From contig NC_091048.1 in NCBI RefSeq assembly GCF_963966145.1, positions 6,882,001-6,946,000 on the forward strand: 64,000 nt of DNA, given 5' to 3'. Below the pieces are notes generated by a model, which saw nothing but the letters and a program-made list of their open reading frames with translations, made no database searches and was not told where the DNA came from. A program made the translations under genes and the position numbers. Source of the stretch: Tenebrio molitor (lineage: Eukaryota; Arthropoda; Insecta; Coleoptera; Tenebrionidae). Each line of letters begins with the position of its first letter. Position 1 is the stretch's first letter. This document shows positions 42,095-53,859 of the stretch, in pieces.

Positions 42095-42393
42095 CAAAAT
42101 TCCCATTCGTTACGTCATTACAAATGAAGCTCGAGATGCTCAAAACATAGTCAGATGTAAGTATTTTTTCTACCCGATGTACAATGTTTGCAAAATAAAG
42201 TACAAAAAAACCGCCAAGTCTTTCATTCAATTAAAATCGGAATTTAGCCGGCGACAATTTCTTCTGTTTTTGTAAAGTGAGTGTCAGTGACGTCCGATCT
42301 ATCAAAAAATGTAATTCTTGTCCCCAACTGTAATTAAAAGGTTAAGTTGTAGAGCAAAAAATAATACCACAGACTCAATAAAAATCAACTTAC

Positions 42394-42603
42394 GATAACA
42401 AGAGATGGCAAAGGTGACTCCCACTATTCGCGTTTTCTCCACTGGCGTCATCGTTTAACAAAGTTTTTCCCGGGATGCGTTTCTTGGGCCGACGAGACAG
42501 TTCTGTTCCCATTGATAAGCACTTGAGCAGCAGGAGGTCGAATGTACTCCTGCGGCACTAGTACTTAGTAACAGGACAGTTTTCCTCCAGGTACTCGCCG
42601 CTC
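42394..42603 (-). other. candidate minus-strand exon
   Basis: Read on the minus strand, an acceptor-like TGTTGCAG (42604 upward) precedes an exon containing ATG at 42512 and 39 codons beginning MGTELSRRPKKRIPGK. It ends at a consensus donor GTAAGT (42393-42388) in phase 2. Base composition is clearly less AT-rich than the flanks. I found no continuing exon and know no matching protein, so it may be chance. If real, the rest of the gene would lie within or beyond the ALMS1-like gene on the opposite strand. Confidence 0.3.
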
Positions 42604-43857
42604 CTGCAACATCAGACAATTACATGCGGTAATGGTGATAATCAAATGAAGGCAGTTGACCACAGACGGCCTCTCAACAATTGAATTATTATTAACTGGG
42701 CTAGTGAACGTGTGTGCATGTGGATGACAGTCGAAACACGGTTACCTCCTTCTAGTGGTCCCTTTACAATTTTTTCATTCATTCGTTAGTCCGCCGGAAG
42801 GTTAATTGAAACGACCCTTCGTAAATTAAACGTCTGCCGGTTTATAATTGACTCTGAACGAGTGAGATCTGACTAAATGTCGTACACGTCTCTGCCAAGA
42901 TGGAAAACTTGTAGTATTGCACGGAATGTGGCGTTTGGCCCACATAGTTACGCCGACTGAAGTGCTCCACCAGCGACGAACTAATTCAATTATTGTGTAC
43001 ATTATGCATGTAATGATAATGGTTAATGACTTTGCCATTTTTGTTACACATTTTTATATCATTGATTTCCAAAAGTGTGCTCGAACAACTGATTAAAAGA
43101 GTCGACTCAAATTTTCGAGTATAGGTGTGTGGGTTTAGGACCGAAGTCGTGAACCAGACGGTTTTTGACCCGATTCGTTTTACATCCTCATTACGGCAAT
43201 CGTAAATTAAGATATTTTATATTTTACGGGCCAATGACTGGTGACCGTAAAATCTGTCAATTTTTAAAAGGCATCAAATTATTTATGTGGGCGCGGATGT
43301 CTCTATTGATCACTTAAATAATCGAACCATTTGAATAATTTCAATTTGATTACTTTTATCTACAAAATGAATAATTATCGTCGTCTAGGCATTTAACGAC
43401 GTTTACACAGTGCGCCAACAACAAGATGTCGTTTGTTTCCATTTATCTCGACTAAATAGTTCAGATTATATTATACCGGGTCGCAACAAAAACTGGAAAT
43501 TCATTCTTTCTTATTTTCTTACAAGTTGGTATAATTTTCCAACTTCCAGAGATTAGATTGGTTTTTAGTAGAAATCACTGCAATTTCTTAATTTAACACT
43601 AAATTAAATTAATACAAAATTTATTTTTATCTCAAACGTACGTCAAAAAATGTACTTTCGTCTTTTTCCAAGAATCCATATTCTCAAATAACTTAACAAT
43701 TTTTATTGAGCATAAGTTGCCAAAAGATTTAGATTTATTTTGAAATGTTTAATTTGCAGTGATTTTTGACGAAACCAGAATTTCAGGCAATTGTAAATTT
43801 TATGCAAATTATGAAATTTATTTGACTTTTTCTATTTTGTGTTTAGAAATAGTATAT
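42604..43857. other. intergenic, mostly unique-looking
   Basis: No supported gene. The stretch to about 43450 is less AT-rich and less repetitive than the rest of the 3' third, so it may hold regulatory sequence. I see no specific motif. Confidence 0.35.
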
Positions 43858-43938
43858 TAAAAAACAAGTTTCATAAGACCAACCACGAGTTATTTTAAAG
43901 ACTGAGTGCTTCAAGGTCTTATGAAACAAGTTTTTTAC
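43858..43938. mobile_element. short palindromic MITE
   Basis: AAAAACAAGTTTCATAAGAC and its inverse GTCTTATGAAACAAGTTTTT with a loop of about 40 bases. Confidence 0.7.
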
Positions 43939-44505
43939 AGTATTTTTTTTAATTTGCCCTTTTTAAACTAAAATTTTGACTTTAGTCGATTTAGAGATTT
44001 TTATGGCCGTTGGTAATGTCGTAATTTTAAATTAAAATTTTGATCTAGTCGCCTTTTGTTTTATCCAAATTCTGTCACAAAACACGAATATGGCAGATAA
44101 TCAAGATAATCTTGCATGTACGCCCCCTGGAGAAGGTGAAATTGCTAAAAATACGGTCAAATTTTTCCACTGGACACTTCCTGTTCTTGACACATTTTCT
44201 AATTTAAACTGACATGCACGACAAGATAATTCCGCATCAAGCTTTGCCAACGTAAAAATGTTCGTAAAATGTTCCGTGAATTAATGGCTATAATGACATC
44301 GCAGATGATGACGTCGCGTTTGTTAATATGTCTATTAGAGAATCAAAATGGAGGCAAATTACAAAAAAAATAATATTTTTCCCAGCCGGCTAAAATTATG
44401 CCACATAAGAAATGTCACCAACCACCACAAAATTCCCTACATTAAATTTTTTATTTTTTTATTCATAAAATGGTATAAAGCGGCAAAATAGAAAAATAGC
44501 TATTT

Positions 44506-44627
44506 ATGCACCATGGGCGTTACAACGATGATTACGCCCGGAGAACGATAAATCCAACTCGAGGGCTTTAGCCCGAGAGATGGATATCGTTCGATGGGCG
44601 TAATCATTCGGTGACGCCGTGGTGCAT
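44506..44627. mobile_element. hairpin MITE, ATGCACCATGGGCG ends
   Basis: ATGCACCATGGGCGTTAC left against GTGACGCCGTGGTGCAT right. An inner hairpin is centred on CTCGAGGGCTTTAGCCCGAG. Nearby 44706-44757 carries more GGGCGTTATGAATTCATTAC-like pieces. Confidence 0.75.
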
Positions 44628-44851
44628 ACAAGATTTTATTTTTCACTATACGTGTTCTTTCAAAAAAAAAAAAAAAAATTGGCATCTTTGCAATTATGAA
44701 TTGATGAGGGCGTTATGAATTCATTACGCCCGCTTATTCTTATTACGCCCTGTATTATGCCCCGGTTGTTATGGACATGTTTACGTATTTCGTATCCTAG
44801 GAGTTATCATGCAATTATACTAAAGTGAAAAATAAATAATATAAAATACTC

Positions 44852-44953
44852 GTTGCAGAAGGGCCTTCAAGCACTTATTTGTTCCTCAACTCGCTGCTAC
44901 GCGGCTCGTTTCGGAATTTCAAATTCGTGCTTGAATAGAGATGCCTTCTACAA
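44852..44953. mobile_element. hairpin MITE, GTTGCAGAAGGGC ends
   Basis: GTTGCAGAAGGGCCTTCAAGCAC is mirrored by GTGCTTGAATAGAGATGCC then TTCTACAAC, with central CGCTGCTACGCGGC. Confidence 0.6.
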
Positions 44954-45294
44954 CTTCTATTTTAATATAGGTACATAATTAAGATTTTGTCATTTTGGAA
45001 AACTTGCGTCGAGTCAAATTTTAAAATATGAAATATAAAAGGTGATTTTTTTTGTATTTTTGAAGTTTTCAATTTTGAATTTGATGGGTTAATTTAATCA
45101 AGATTATTTTGGAAATTTTTTTCCAATTAAATTTTGGAAATTATTTAAAAAAATTTCAATTTTTGCAATTCTTGCATTTTTTGAGTTTTCAATTTTAATA
45201 GAACGATAACTTTGTTTTGAACAAAAGTAAATCCAGTTAGCGCTGTTCATAATATACATAAAAACCATGAATTATATAAGCATGATATAATTTC

Positions 45295-45494
45295 TAACGG
45301 GTGACTATTAAAATTTTCACTTGAACGAGTTTTTATTTTTTCTGTTACTTTAGACACGCAAGAACGAACGACAAATGTCAGTCAGTTCAGTTGAAACATC
45401 TCTAATGTCAAACTTATCAGTGTCTAAGGTGCAACGGAAAACAAAGAATGTTCCATAGCCAACCCTAAGTGAAAATTTTAATAGTCACCCGTTA
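45295..45494. mobile_element. MITE, TAACGGGTGACTATT ends
   Basis: TAACGGGTGACTATTAAAAT and its inverse ATTTTAATAGTCACCCGTTA, extended by TTCACTT/AAGTGAA. The 200-base element is non-coding. Confidence 0.9.
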
Positions 45495-45621
45495 TGTTTC
45501 TAACGTGTCGACGTTCACTAAAAAAATCAAAAATAATTTTCATTCTGATTAACTACTTAGTTATATTGAATAACCATAAAATAGAAGGTATTACTAATCA
45601 GATGGTTGATCTTCAAGAATA

Positions 45622-45753
45622 TACTATCGCGGCCAAAAAAAGTAAGACAATACGTTACTGTAGACACTTCCAAAACTGATTCAAACTCATTCATTTTGGA
45701 AGTCTCTACCTCTACAGTAACGTATTGTCCTACTTTTTTTGGCCGCGATTGTA
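45622..45753. mobile_element. CAGTYGCG-type MITE, nearly complete palindrome
   Basis: TACTATCGCGGCCAAAAAAA left and TTTTTTTGGCCGCGATTGTA right. The arms extend through ACAATACGTTACTGTAGA and its inverse, so almost the whole 130 bases fold back. Confidence 0.85.
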
Positions 45754-45894
45754 TGTATTACTAAATTACTTTTTTATTTTCTTAATTCTTTACCTAATCC
45801 AAGCGTTCGTTTATTTATCTTTACTAAGATTCCTGTAATCCTATTGTTATATCCAGTATTCATGTTTAGTGAAAACGACTTGTTATAAGCTTTG

Positions 45895-46995
45895 TACAGG
45901 GTGGGGCATCGTATACGCGCAATTGTCGAAATTTTATATACCTAACTAAGGTATATTTGAGACTTTTTAAAGTTTTTTGTTAATAAATAAGGCCGTAACA
46001 GTTTTATTAGTTTTTTGAAATTAACTGTTAATTTACCTATAATGTTTTTACAATAAGCGAATCTGTATCTGCTAGCGCATCAAACCCTGGTGGCACAATT
46101 ACAAATTTTGACTTGGTTAGCTAAGTAATTCGAACCAGACGGGTGATGTATGGCCCAAATGCTATAATTTGCCAACAAAAGGACCATTCACTAGTAGCCG
46201 GCCGTTTTGAGCCTCTTACTTACAGCTTTGCCATAAAAATGACAGTTTCCATTGTCACCTAAATTTACGACAGCACAAGTAGCAGGTCATAAATAAAAAT
46301 GATTTTGAAAATTGAAATGTAAAACTGCGTTTAATCCAAAATCTAATTGGTGTTTTTTTCCGCTGATTTCCTAAATAATTATAGGAAGTAAATCTGGGTA
46401 GGTCAGTATAAAAATCAGAATTTGGCTTTTTGGTTAAAATTTACATTTTTTTTGGCTTTGTTTGTAAGTGAAAAATTATCAAAAAATTATGAAATGTACA
46501 GTTAATTTCAAAATTATAGAGTACACCTAATTTTTTACAGTGTGAAATGCACTTACATTTTTTTGTCAATGATCAATGTCAATTTTGACAAATAAAATGC
46601 CTAATCTAACCGAAAACGCGAAACTGCTCATTCTTTCCAAATTAGAAGAAGGGTGGTCGATCCGGAGGGTAGCCCAGGACTATAACATCGCGAAGAGCAC
46701 TGTGCAGAGGATAAAATAGACGATATTATAGTGTACTAAAATATCAGCGACATTTTATGTTGTCAAACTTACTAACCTATATAAAAAATATGACGCTCAA
46801 ATTTCAAAAAGCCATCTTTACATGCGGAAAAAACTGTAATAAATCGACTTCTTGATATTTGAGGTGTACTCGATAATTTTGAAATTAACTGTACGTTACT
46901 AATAGCCAGGCAGGTAAGTGTGAAAAATTTCGACAATTTTATTTAATTAGAAGTCGCGATTTCTCGCGTGCGCGTGTACGATGCCCCACCCTGTA
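45895..46995. mobile_element. non-autonomous element, TACAGGGTGGGGCATCGTA ends
   Basis: TACAGGGTGGGGCATCGTAT and TACGATGCCCCACCCTGTA are inverse, flanked by TA. About 1.1 kb, with another element (46497-46893) nested inside. Confidence 0.85.
46497..46893 (+). mobile_element. nested Tc1-like MITE carrying a transposase HTH
   Basis: Ends TACAGTTAATTTCAAAATTA and TAATTTTGAAATTAACTGTA are inverse. It encodes about 42 codons from an ATG near 46601: MPNLTENAKLLILSKLEEGW then SIRRVAQDYNIAKSTVQRIK and a stop. That is the DNA-binding helix-turn-helix of a pogo/Tc1-type transposase without its catalytic part. Confidence 0.75.
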
Positions 46996-47078
46996 TATTA
47001 TCCCTAGTCGACTAGATTAGGATTGTGTACTACTCATAAACGGGACAAGGGACAAGGAGTTTATAAGAGTTTATACAA

Positions 47079-48052
47079 GGCAGATATTTTAACCAGTGGT
47101 AGAACTTCACAATAGATAACGATTGAGCCAAGATTTCCTTACACAAATGTGAATATTTTTGGAAAAAAGGGGGTTAAAATTTATTCAAAAAAAGTTCAAA
47201 CTGAATTTTATGAAAAATTTATCTCAAAAAAATCATAGTAGACTTTTTTGTTGTCATCTAATTCAAAATTAAGTCACTTTGACAAGAACCTGAATGATCT
47301 ATGGCGAAGCTCATGGACATTTACAACTAGCACATCAAATCTTCGATGAAAGGCTTCCTCAAAGGATACTTCCCAATGAGCAAACCGTTTGAAACGTTGT
47401 GCAGCATCTTCGCGATTTCGGGCGTTTCGAAATGAATAAGCGCTATCTTGGCCGCCAACGAGAAGATCATATTTTACTTCCAGAAAAAGACATTCTTCAC
47501 GAAATTGAAAACCAGCCACGAACAAGTACTCAGCGTCTTGCAAATCACCTGAGTGTCGTTAGTTTGTAGTTTGATGCGGGTTCAAAACGTCGCTCACGTA
47601 ATTCGTCAAAACAAGAATTCTAAATCGAGTTCGGTTTTCTTGGACACGTCGTTCTTAAGCTTGCATTGCAAACGATGGCAGGAATTTGAGCAATTTCTTT
47701 GATGTTGCATTTACATGTTTTTACTCACAATTAGTCTTTTTACTTTGTTGTTTTCTGAATATTATCATCGCTTTACAAATTTTACTAAAGATTCATGATG
47801 AAACTCAAAAAAATTTCACGGTAAAAATCAAACATAACCTCGAATGGCAGAAAAACTTGACATTTTAGGTTGGTCGTACGTCAAAACTGCTCGCCAAATT
47901 TGAAATTTTTCAGCAGTTCCCAAACAGACTGATTCCTTTGATTCTCTTGTAAACCATTAACATGTGTATAAGGCAAGTTGGGTTATTTTGCCTTCTTCTA
48001 TCACGCACTACCTCAGGTTAAAATATCTGCACAACTTTCAAAATCAGACTGT
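47079..48052 (+). mobile_element. mariner-like relic with DUF4817-type N terminus
   Basis: Ends share GCAGATATTTTAACC and GGTTAAAATATCTGCACAAC with 24275-25569. The frames read IYGEAHGHLQLAHQIFDERL then PQRILPNEQT, RFEMNKRYLGRQREDH and ILHEIENQPRTSTQRLANHL. That is an HTH/DUF4817-type N-terminal domain of insect transposases, with frameshifts. The catalytic part is gone. Confidence 0.8.
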
Positions 48053-50932
48053 ATTTGATTTATTACTCCCTTTTGTAACATAAAAATGAAAAAAAAAAGT
48101 GGAAACTCCAGAAAATATAACACCTACTTAATTATCACAGTTCTTATCTTATTATTTGGGAGCTCCAGCTATTAAGATATAATACATATCTAACAATTAA
48201 TTATACATTTTTAGAATGTGGAAATTGTCCAAAGTTGCCAATTACTCAAGAAGCGTAATCATTACTTCTTCACTTGATTTGATACTAAAATTGTGATTAA
48301 TTAATTTTTGCAGGAAAAAATGTATCAGGGTGCAGAAACCTTCTGTTGAAAAAAATTGCTTAGGGCCAGTTTCATAATGAACTTAAAGTCGACTTTATCT
48401 TAACGTGACTATAATGGATTGTTGCAACAATATGTTTCTATGGTAAATGGTAAACTTTAATGTTAAAATAAGAAATTAGGGGTTAAAATCTTAATTTAAA
48501 AATATAAGTTAAATCGAGTCATTTCCATATTTTCCTTTGGAGTGAAACAGCAAACAGCTTTTAAGAATTTTGTGAATATTAGTCATCACTCGTCTCAGGA
48601 CCACAAGTGACGCCATAAGAGACGCCCCTATCATGCAATCTGTTAAATACAGGATGCAATCATTATGAATTATGTATTTTTATAGAATGCGGGAAATAGT
48701 CGTTGTGGGGAGAAACTCGAGAGAATTTAAGAAGAGCTTACTACGTAATGTTAAGAGCAATTAAAATGTTGCTTCAACAATTTTACAAAAATTTAGAGCA
48801 GCTGATAATCGAAGACTTGAACGCGATCTTGACACGTTTTGTAATAATGAATGAACACTGATACGACAACGACCATCAAAATCGCATAAGTAATTTCAAC
48901 GAATATCTTAACCTAAAACTCGGATTACCATAATACCGAGCGTACCTGAAATTAGAGTAGATTAGCACTTGCAGCGGGATGCAATTACAGTACTAGTGCA
49001 AAAACACTCGGTATATTTAATCTAAGAAAATAGTGGAGATTTTTACCTTGAACGCGTGTATTTGTGACCACCACACCGACAACTCGACGACTATTTGTTT
49101 TAGAAAATATGGCTGGGGGTCATCATAATATCGTTAGGTTAGGGGTCAGCGTGATAAGGTCTTTTTTCATTTACATTTAGTCGTTTGAATAATGCCTCAC
49201 TCTCTTGGATTTATCTCGATTGTTAATGTTTACTGTAGAAGTTATCTCCGATAAACAAAAAGTGGACTTGTGAAAATATTTAGGTAGTTGGTGCGCGTTT
49301 CGAAAATTGGTAGATTTTTGGATTTTTTGTAAATAAGAAGCGGTAATACGTACTTTTTTGCAGGATTTTGGTGTCATCAACACGACACAACATGTATATT
49401 AAATAATAGACGAACACACATGACGCGTTAAAGTCTGCCACTGACGTTTAATGAGAGTCAATTGGGTTTATATGCGAAGCCCACATCCCTGTGTTAATTT
49501 AACTTAAATTAAGAGATTATTTCCTTTGTACACGTTATTATTCTATTGTGGCCTGCATTGATGCTTACTATACCACTCTATGAATAACGCTATTACTATT
49601 TATATAAAACAATCTCTGCAAAAATAAACTAGACAGAATTGCTCAGAACTAGGGTGCTAGGTTCAATCTTGATGTTGTTGTAGACTTACAGCCAATAAAA
49701 CTATAGATAACTTAACTATCCAGCAGAACATTTCACTAGTTCTAACGCAGATTTTTAAAATGCGGTTTTTACACAAAAGTAGCACTTTTCATATCCATTT
49801 TCGCAAATTAAACCACTTTTAAAAACAACTTCAAAAAACGGCCCTTGCCTTGCTAATTCCTTAATAATATAATTAGTAAAAACAACTCACTTTTCAATGT
49901 ACGTTCAAATTCAATCAAATTTTCAACAAACACCCTATTTTCAACCCCTAAATTTTTTTCCATTTTCCAAAAACATCAAATTTAAACCAAAATACCCCAA
50001 TTTTCAAACCTCAAAAAATGTATTTTTTGTTTCAAAAACAAGGTAAACAAGTATAAAAAAATGTCCACTTCTCGCATCAGATAACTATTTACTATAGGAC
50101 AATAAACCGACTAATAAACCGATAATATTCAATTGTGTTCACTGAAGGGACACCAGGTGAAGATGGTGGTACCGACCCTTTCATTGTAATTTGACCTTAA
50201 AAATATTTTACCAGAAGGGTCATTTGTGTCTCATTAATAATTCTTGTCAAATCAGATAAAACTCCGAAAGAATATGCAATCCCTCATCTGGAGGGAGCGT
50301 TCTTAGTAAATGCAGATGTAGAGTCTGCCCAAGGATATTTTGCGTTTATGACTCTCATCTCCTGTTAACTTTTGATTATGAGAGTTCACCGCAGGGTGCC
50401 ATAAATCTGTTTTAAACACAAGACAGGGAGCTACAAATGATTTTGAAAAAGATTCTTTAAACTTATGAATAGTTCTCTGTATGGAAAGCAAACGGAAAAC
50501 CTAAGGTAGAATTATTGATAAATAAATATAAAGAGTTTGAAAGGTATAGGTAAAAATGTTTCAGATTATAAATAATAATAATACATGAAGAGAACGTATC
50601 ATATAAATATAAAAAACAAACAATAATAAAATTAATTAAACCTACATACTGCGGGTTTGTTGAATTGAAATTGTGAAAGCTACAACTTGTTGAAAAAAAT
50701 ATACCTATAAGAAAAAATTGGATTATTAGGAACAGTTGAAGATTCATTTATTGTTTATATAGAAGTTGCTGATGTATAAAAAGATATTTGCGATAATATT
50801 GAATGGTTTTTGGTTTTATACTTCAGATTGTAAAATGGATTGGATGCCCTCGAAAAAAAAAGTGTACCTAGACTATTCAAAGATGAATTAGGAATACCAA
50901 TCGGAGAATATGTAAAATTGAGATCTACAATG
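48053..50932. other. intergenic, no gene seen
   Basis: AT-rich. A half MITE-like end (GGGCCAGTTTCATAATGAAC) lies near 48363. Nothing else can be supported. Confidence 0.4.
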
Positions 50933-51312
50933 TACAGTCGAGCATTAAATCTTGGTCGTCAAGGTCATTTTGAAATTTCCCGCTTCTGTCACAAATTAAA
51001 AATTTTGCCTGCTTAATTAGGGCCAATGTCACTAAAACGTCAATCAAAAAAATTTGTCAAAAGTTTTATTCTAAATATTCAAAATTATGGCCCCAATATC
51101 GTATTTTAACAGAGTAAAAATTATTTCGCTGATAGAGACGGATGTGTCTGAAGCTAGGGTGGCAACCCAGTTGGGATTTCCAAAAAGTTGACAAGATCTT
51201 GACAAGACAAGACAAATAGAATTTATTAGAGGTTAGCTCGTTTCACATTAGAGCATTTTCCGTTGCGTCAAAGAATGACCTTGACGACCAAAATTTATTA
51301 CTCGCGACAGTA
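50933..51312. mobile_element. CAGTYGCG-type MITE with HTH remnant
   Basis: TACAGTCGAGCATTAAATCT left and AATTTATTACTCGCGACAGT right. Inside, about 51088-51190 reads YFNRVKIISLIETDVSEARV then ATQLGFPKS, a decayed transposase helix-turn-helix. This links the MITE family to a Tc1-like parent. Confidence 0.75.
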
Positions 51313-51966
51313 CTATGTACACTTCTGTTCACTTAAAAAGCATACACTTACATTTTGCTTGTGTAAATCAGATTTACCATTACCTGATGTCACTGTCATT
51401 GTCAGTGGCAGGTAATTGAAATATGTAATTCGATTTCAGTCAGTAAAAGTGTACCTACTTTATGCCCCCTCTAATGTTACTGTTATCAACATTATAGGTA
51501 TTATTCTTTATTTTCAAGGTTTATTGTAGGTTCTTTCAAGTCTGGTATAATCAAATTTCGTTTGTAAATTCTTACCTGATAACTTAATATGGGTAAACAT
51601 GGAAACAAACATCAAGTAAATTTACACAGCCAAAAAATCGCAAAACTCTCTCTCTATAAAGGAAGAGAAAATGTGTAAAAGAATCAAGAAACAAAAAAAT
51701 TAAAAAATTGAAATTGGAAATGTACAGAGATTGCTTATTGAATCGAAATAAAGTTATGGCAAAGAAATAATAATCGAGAGAGAGAGAGAGTAAAATGACG
51801 ATTAGCAAATGTTCTTTCTCTTATTAATAAATCATTACACAATTTATTAATCAAGACAAATATGTATGAGGTACCTTCCTGTTATAAAACAGGGATACTA
51901 AACGAAATATGTATACAAATCCGGTAAAAGAAACAATCCTATATCTAAAATTATTGCACAAGAAAC

Positions 51967-52228
51967 ATTGGGTGATTCAAAATGATTGTGGATAAGTATG
52001 GCAACAATGTACGAAAATTTATGTGGCAACTGTGTGGATGGGATATGTCAGTTCATAATCGTAAATTTGATTTTTTTTTTATATCATTGCACGTTGACTT
52101 GACAATTTAAAAAAAACGCGACTATGAACTGTCAAAGAAATGTCAACTCTATCCTACCTACACAGTTGCCACATAAATTTTCGTACATAGTTGTCAGATT
52201 TATCCAAAATCATTTTGAAACACACAAT
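51967..52228. mobile_element. MITE, ATTGGGTGATTCAAAATGAT ends
   Basis: Left arm of about 70 bases (GTGGATAAGTATGGCAACAA, AATTTATGTGGCAACTGTGT) is inverted at the right end (CACAGTTGCCACATAAATTT). A matching single arm lies at 37560-37637. Confidence 0.85.
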
Positions 52229-52605
52229 AGATGATTTAGATCAGGCTGATGCATGTATCTATAGTTTGTCCAGCGAGAGATTGGTTGACATAAAAATCAC
52301 CAAATTCTACATAGAGAAAGTACAGGATGAGCAACAATAACTGTTTCAGTTGACAATAACAAATTTTACATGAAATTTTCAAGACTGTGAATTGTATCTA
52401 TTTCGGTTTGTTTTATTGACATTATTGACAGCTGGCATACTTTTCAAATTTAAACGTCTTAGTTTGTGTAATCTTTTATTAATAAAATGGTTTTCTCGTT
52501 GGAACATGACATAAAAGTCACCAAAAGTCACCAGAATTTATTGCCATCTCAATCAATAATTGTTGCTCACACGGTATTACATAGCATGCGTAAAATTTTG
52601 AAATA

Positions 52606-52789
52606 AACTAGGCAAAAATGAATAGGGAATTCCACAATTTTTCTTGAAAAGCAAAATAATTCCCCCAATTCTTCCACGTATTCTTAAACACAAGATAAAT
52701 TTAAAATGATACAGGTATTTGAAAAATTTTAAACTGTATTTATAAAAAATTCAAAAATGAAAAAATTCCCTATTCATTTTTGCCTAGTT
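52606..52789. mobile_element. MITE, AACTAGGCAAAAATGAATAG family, copy 2
   Basis: Same ends and interior as 26714-26946, flanked by TA, and ending only four bases before the next element. Confidence 0.85.
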
Positions 52790-52793
52790 TATA

Positions 52794-53390
52794 CAGGGTG
52801 TTTTCGAAGTTGAGGTGTTCCTTTTAACATGTGAAAGTATGCGTTGTTCTAAAGAGTTTTAGCCAAAATTACCTTAGTAAAATGTGTACGGCAATGAAGA
52901 TACATTAAGTTAATTTTTTTGAAATTTTTGAAACCGGTCCTGCTCAAATTAGCGCTGATTTGTTAGAAATTAGAATTGACAAAAAAAAATCAAATTAGCA
53001 TGGACGTTAATCAAAAATACTGTCAGAGTTGTCACCTAATTAGTCGGAATTGCTTTATCATTACGAAAATAATGAGCCCACGGATATGTTGCTAATGTAT
53101 ATGGGCAATGTTATCAAGTTATCAAAATGCAGCTGCGGCGTCCAGAGAGTACGCAGAGCGATTTCCAGAAAGATACCATCCTGGGCCACGTCAGTTATTA
53201 ATCTAGTACAGCGGAGAAATAGACAGGACCGGACTCAAAATTTTAGAAAACCATAAAAATATACAATAAATTATCTCCGTTAATACAAACATTTTACTAA
53301 GAAGATTTAGGCTAAAATTCTTAAGAATAATGTATAGTACCTAGTGTTACAAGGAACTCCTCAACTTCGAAAACACCCTGTATATACCGG
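52794..53390 (+). mobile_element. element with ACAGGGTGTTTTCGAAGTTG ends and DUF4817 remnant
   Basis: CAGGGTGTTTTCGAAGTTGA left against TCAACTTCGAAAACACCCTG right, flanked by TA. Inside (53050-53200) two frames together read a DUF4817-type domain: NNEPTDMLLMYMGN, then shifted ASREYAERFPERYHPGPRQL. Frameshifted and lacking the catalytic domain. Confidence 0.8.
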
Positions 53391-53859
53391 GTGTAGAATT
53401 GGTTTACGAGACATAGGATTTTACATGTAAAAATAAAGAGTTTCAATTATTGGCTCCTCTAATAATTTTACGGCAAAATAGTTAAAATGAAAGTTGGAGA
53501 GAATTAAAATTACTGTCTAATTTCAGTCTTACTTTTTTTCTAACATCTTGTGGTACTGAAAGAAAGGCAAGAAAGAAGTTGACACAAAAAGAGTAAAAAG
53601 TACTACTAAGCATGAAATTGTATTTCTTTCTTTAAATATTATTATGGAGGATCTTTTTTAAGCAACTTCCAAGCAACATTTGCTTCAGGTTTCCCAGACC
53701 GATCAATTCCTGCCACAGAAAGAATTGGAAGAATTGTAGAGAAGTTTGAGCATTTAATGGAAGATACCTTTTCATTCATCCTGTAGTCCTGTACGACTTC
53801 ATTTGAAAGGCTAATTAAACGACAATTAAATAATAGAGTAACCATCCGACAAATACATA

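Noticed and set aside
51775..51792. GAGAGA run as a possible GAGA-factor site
   Set aside because: A short microsatellite in gene-free DNA; no promoter nearby to give it meaning.
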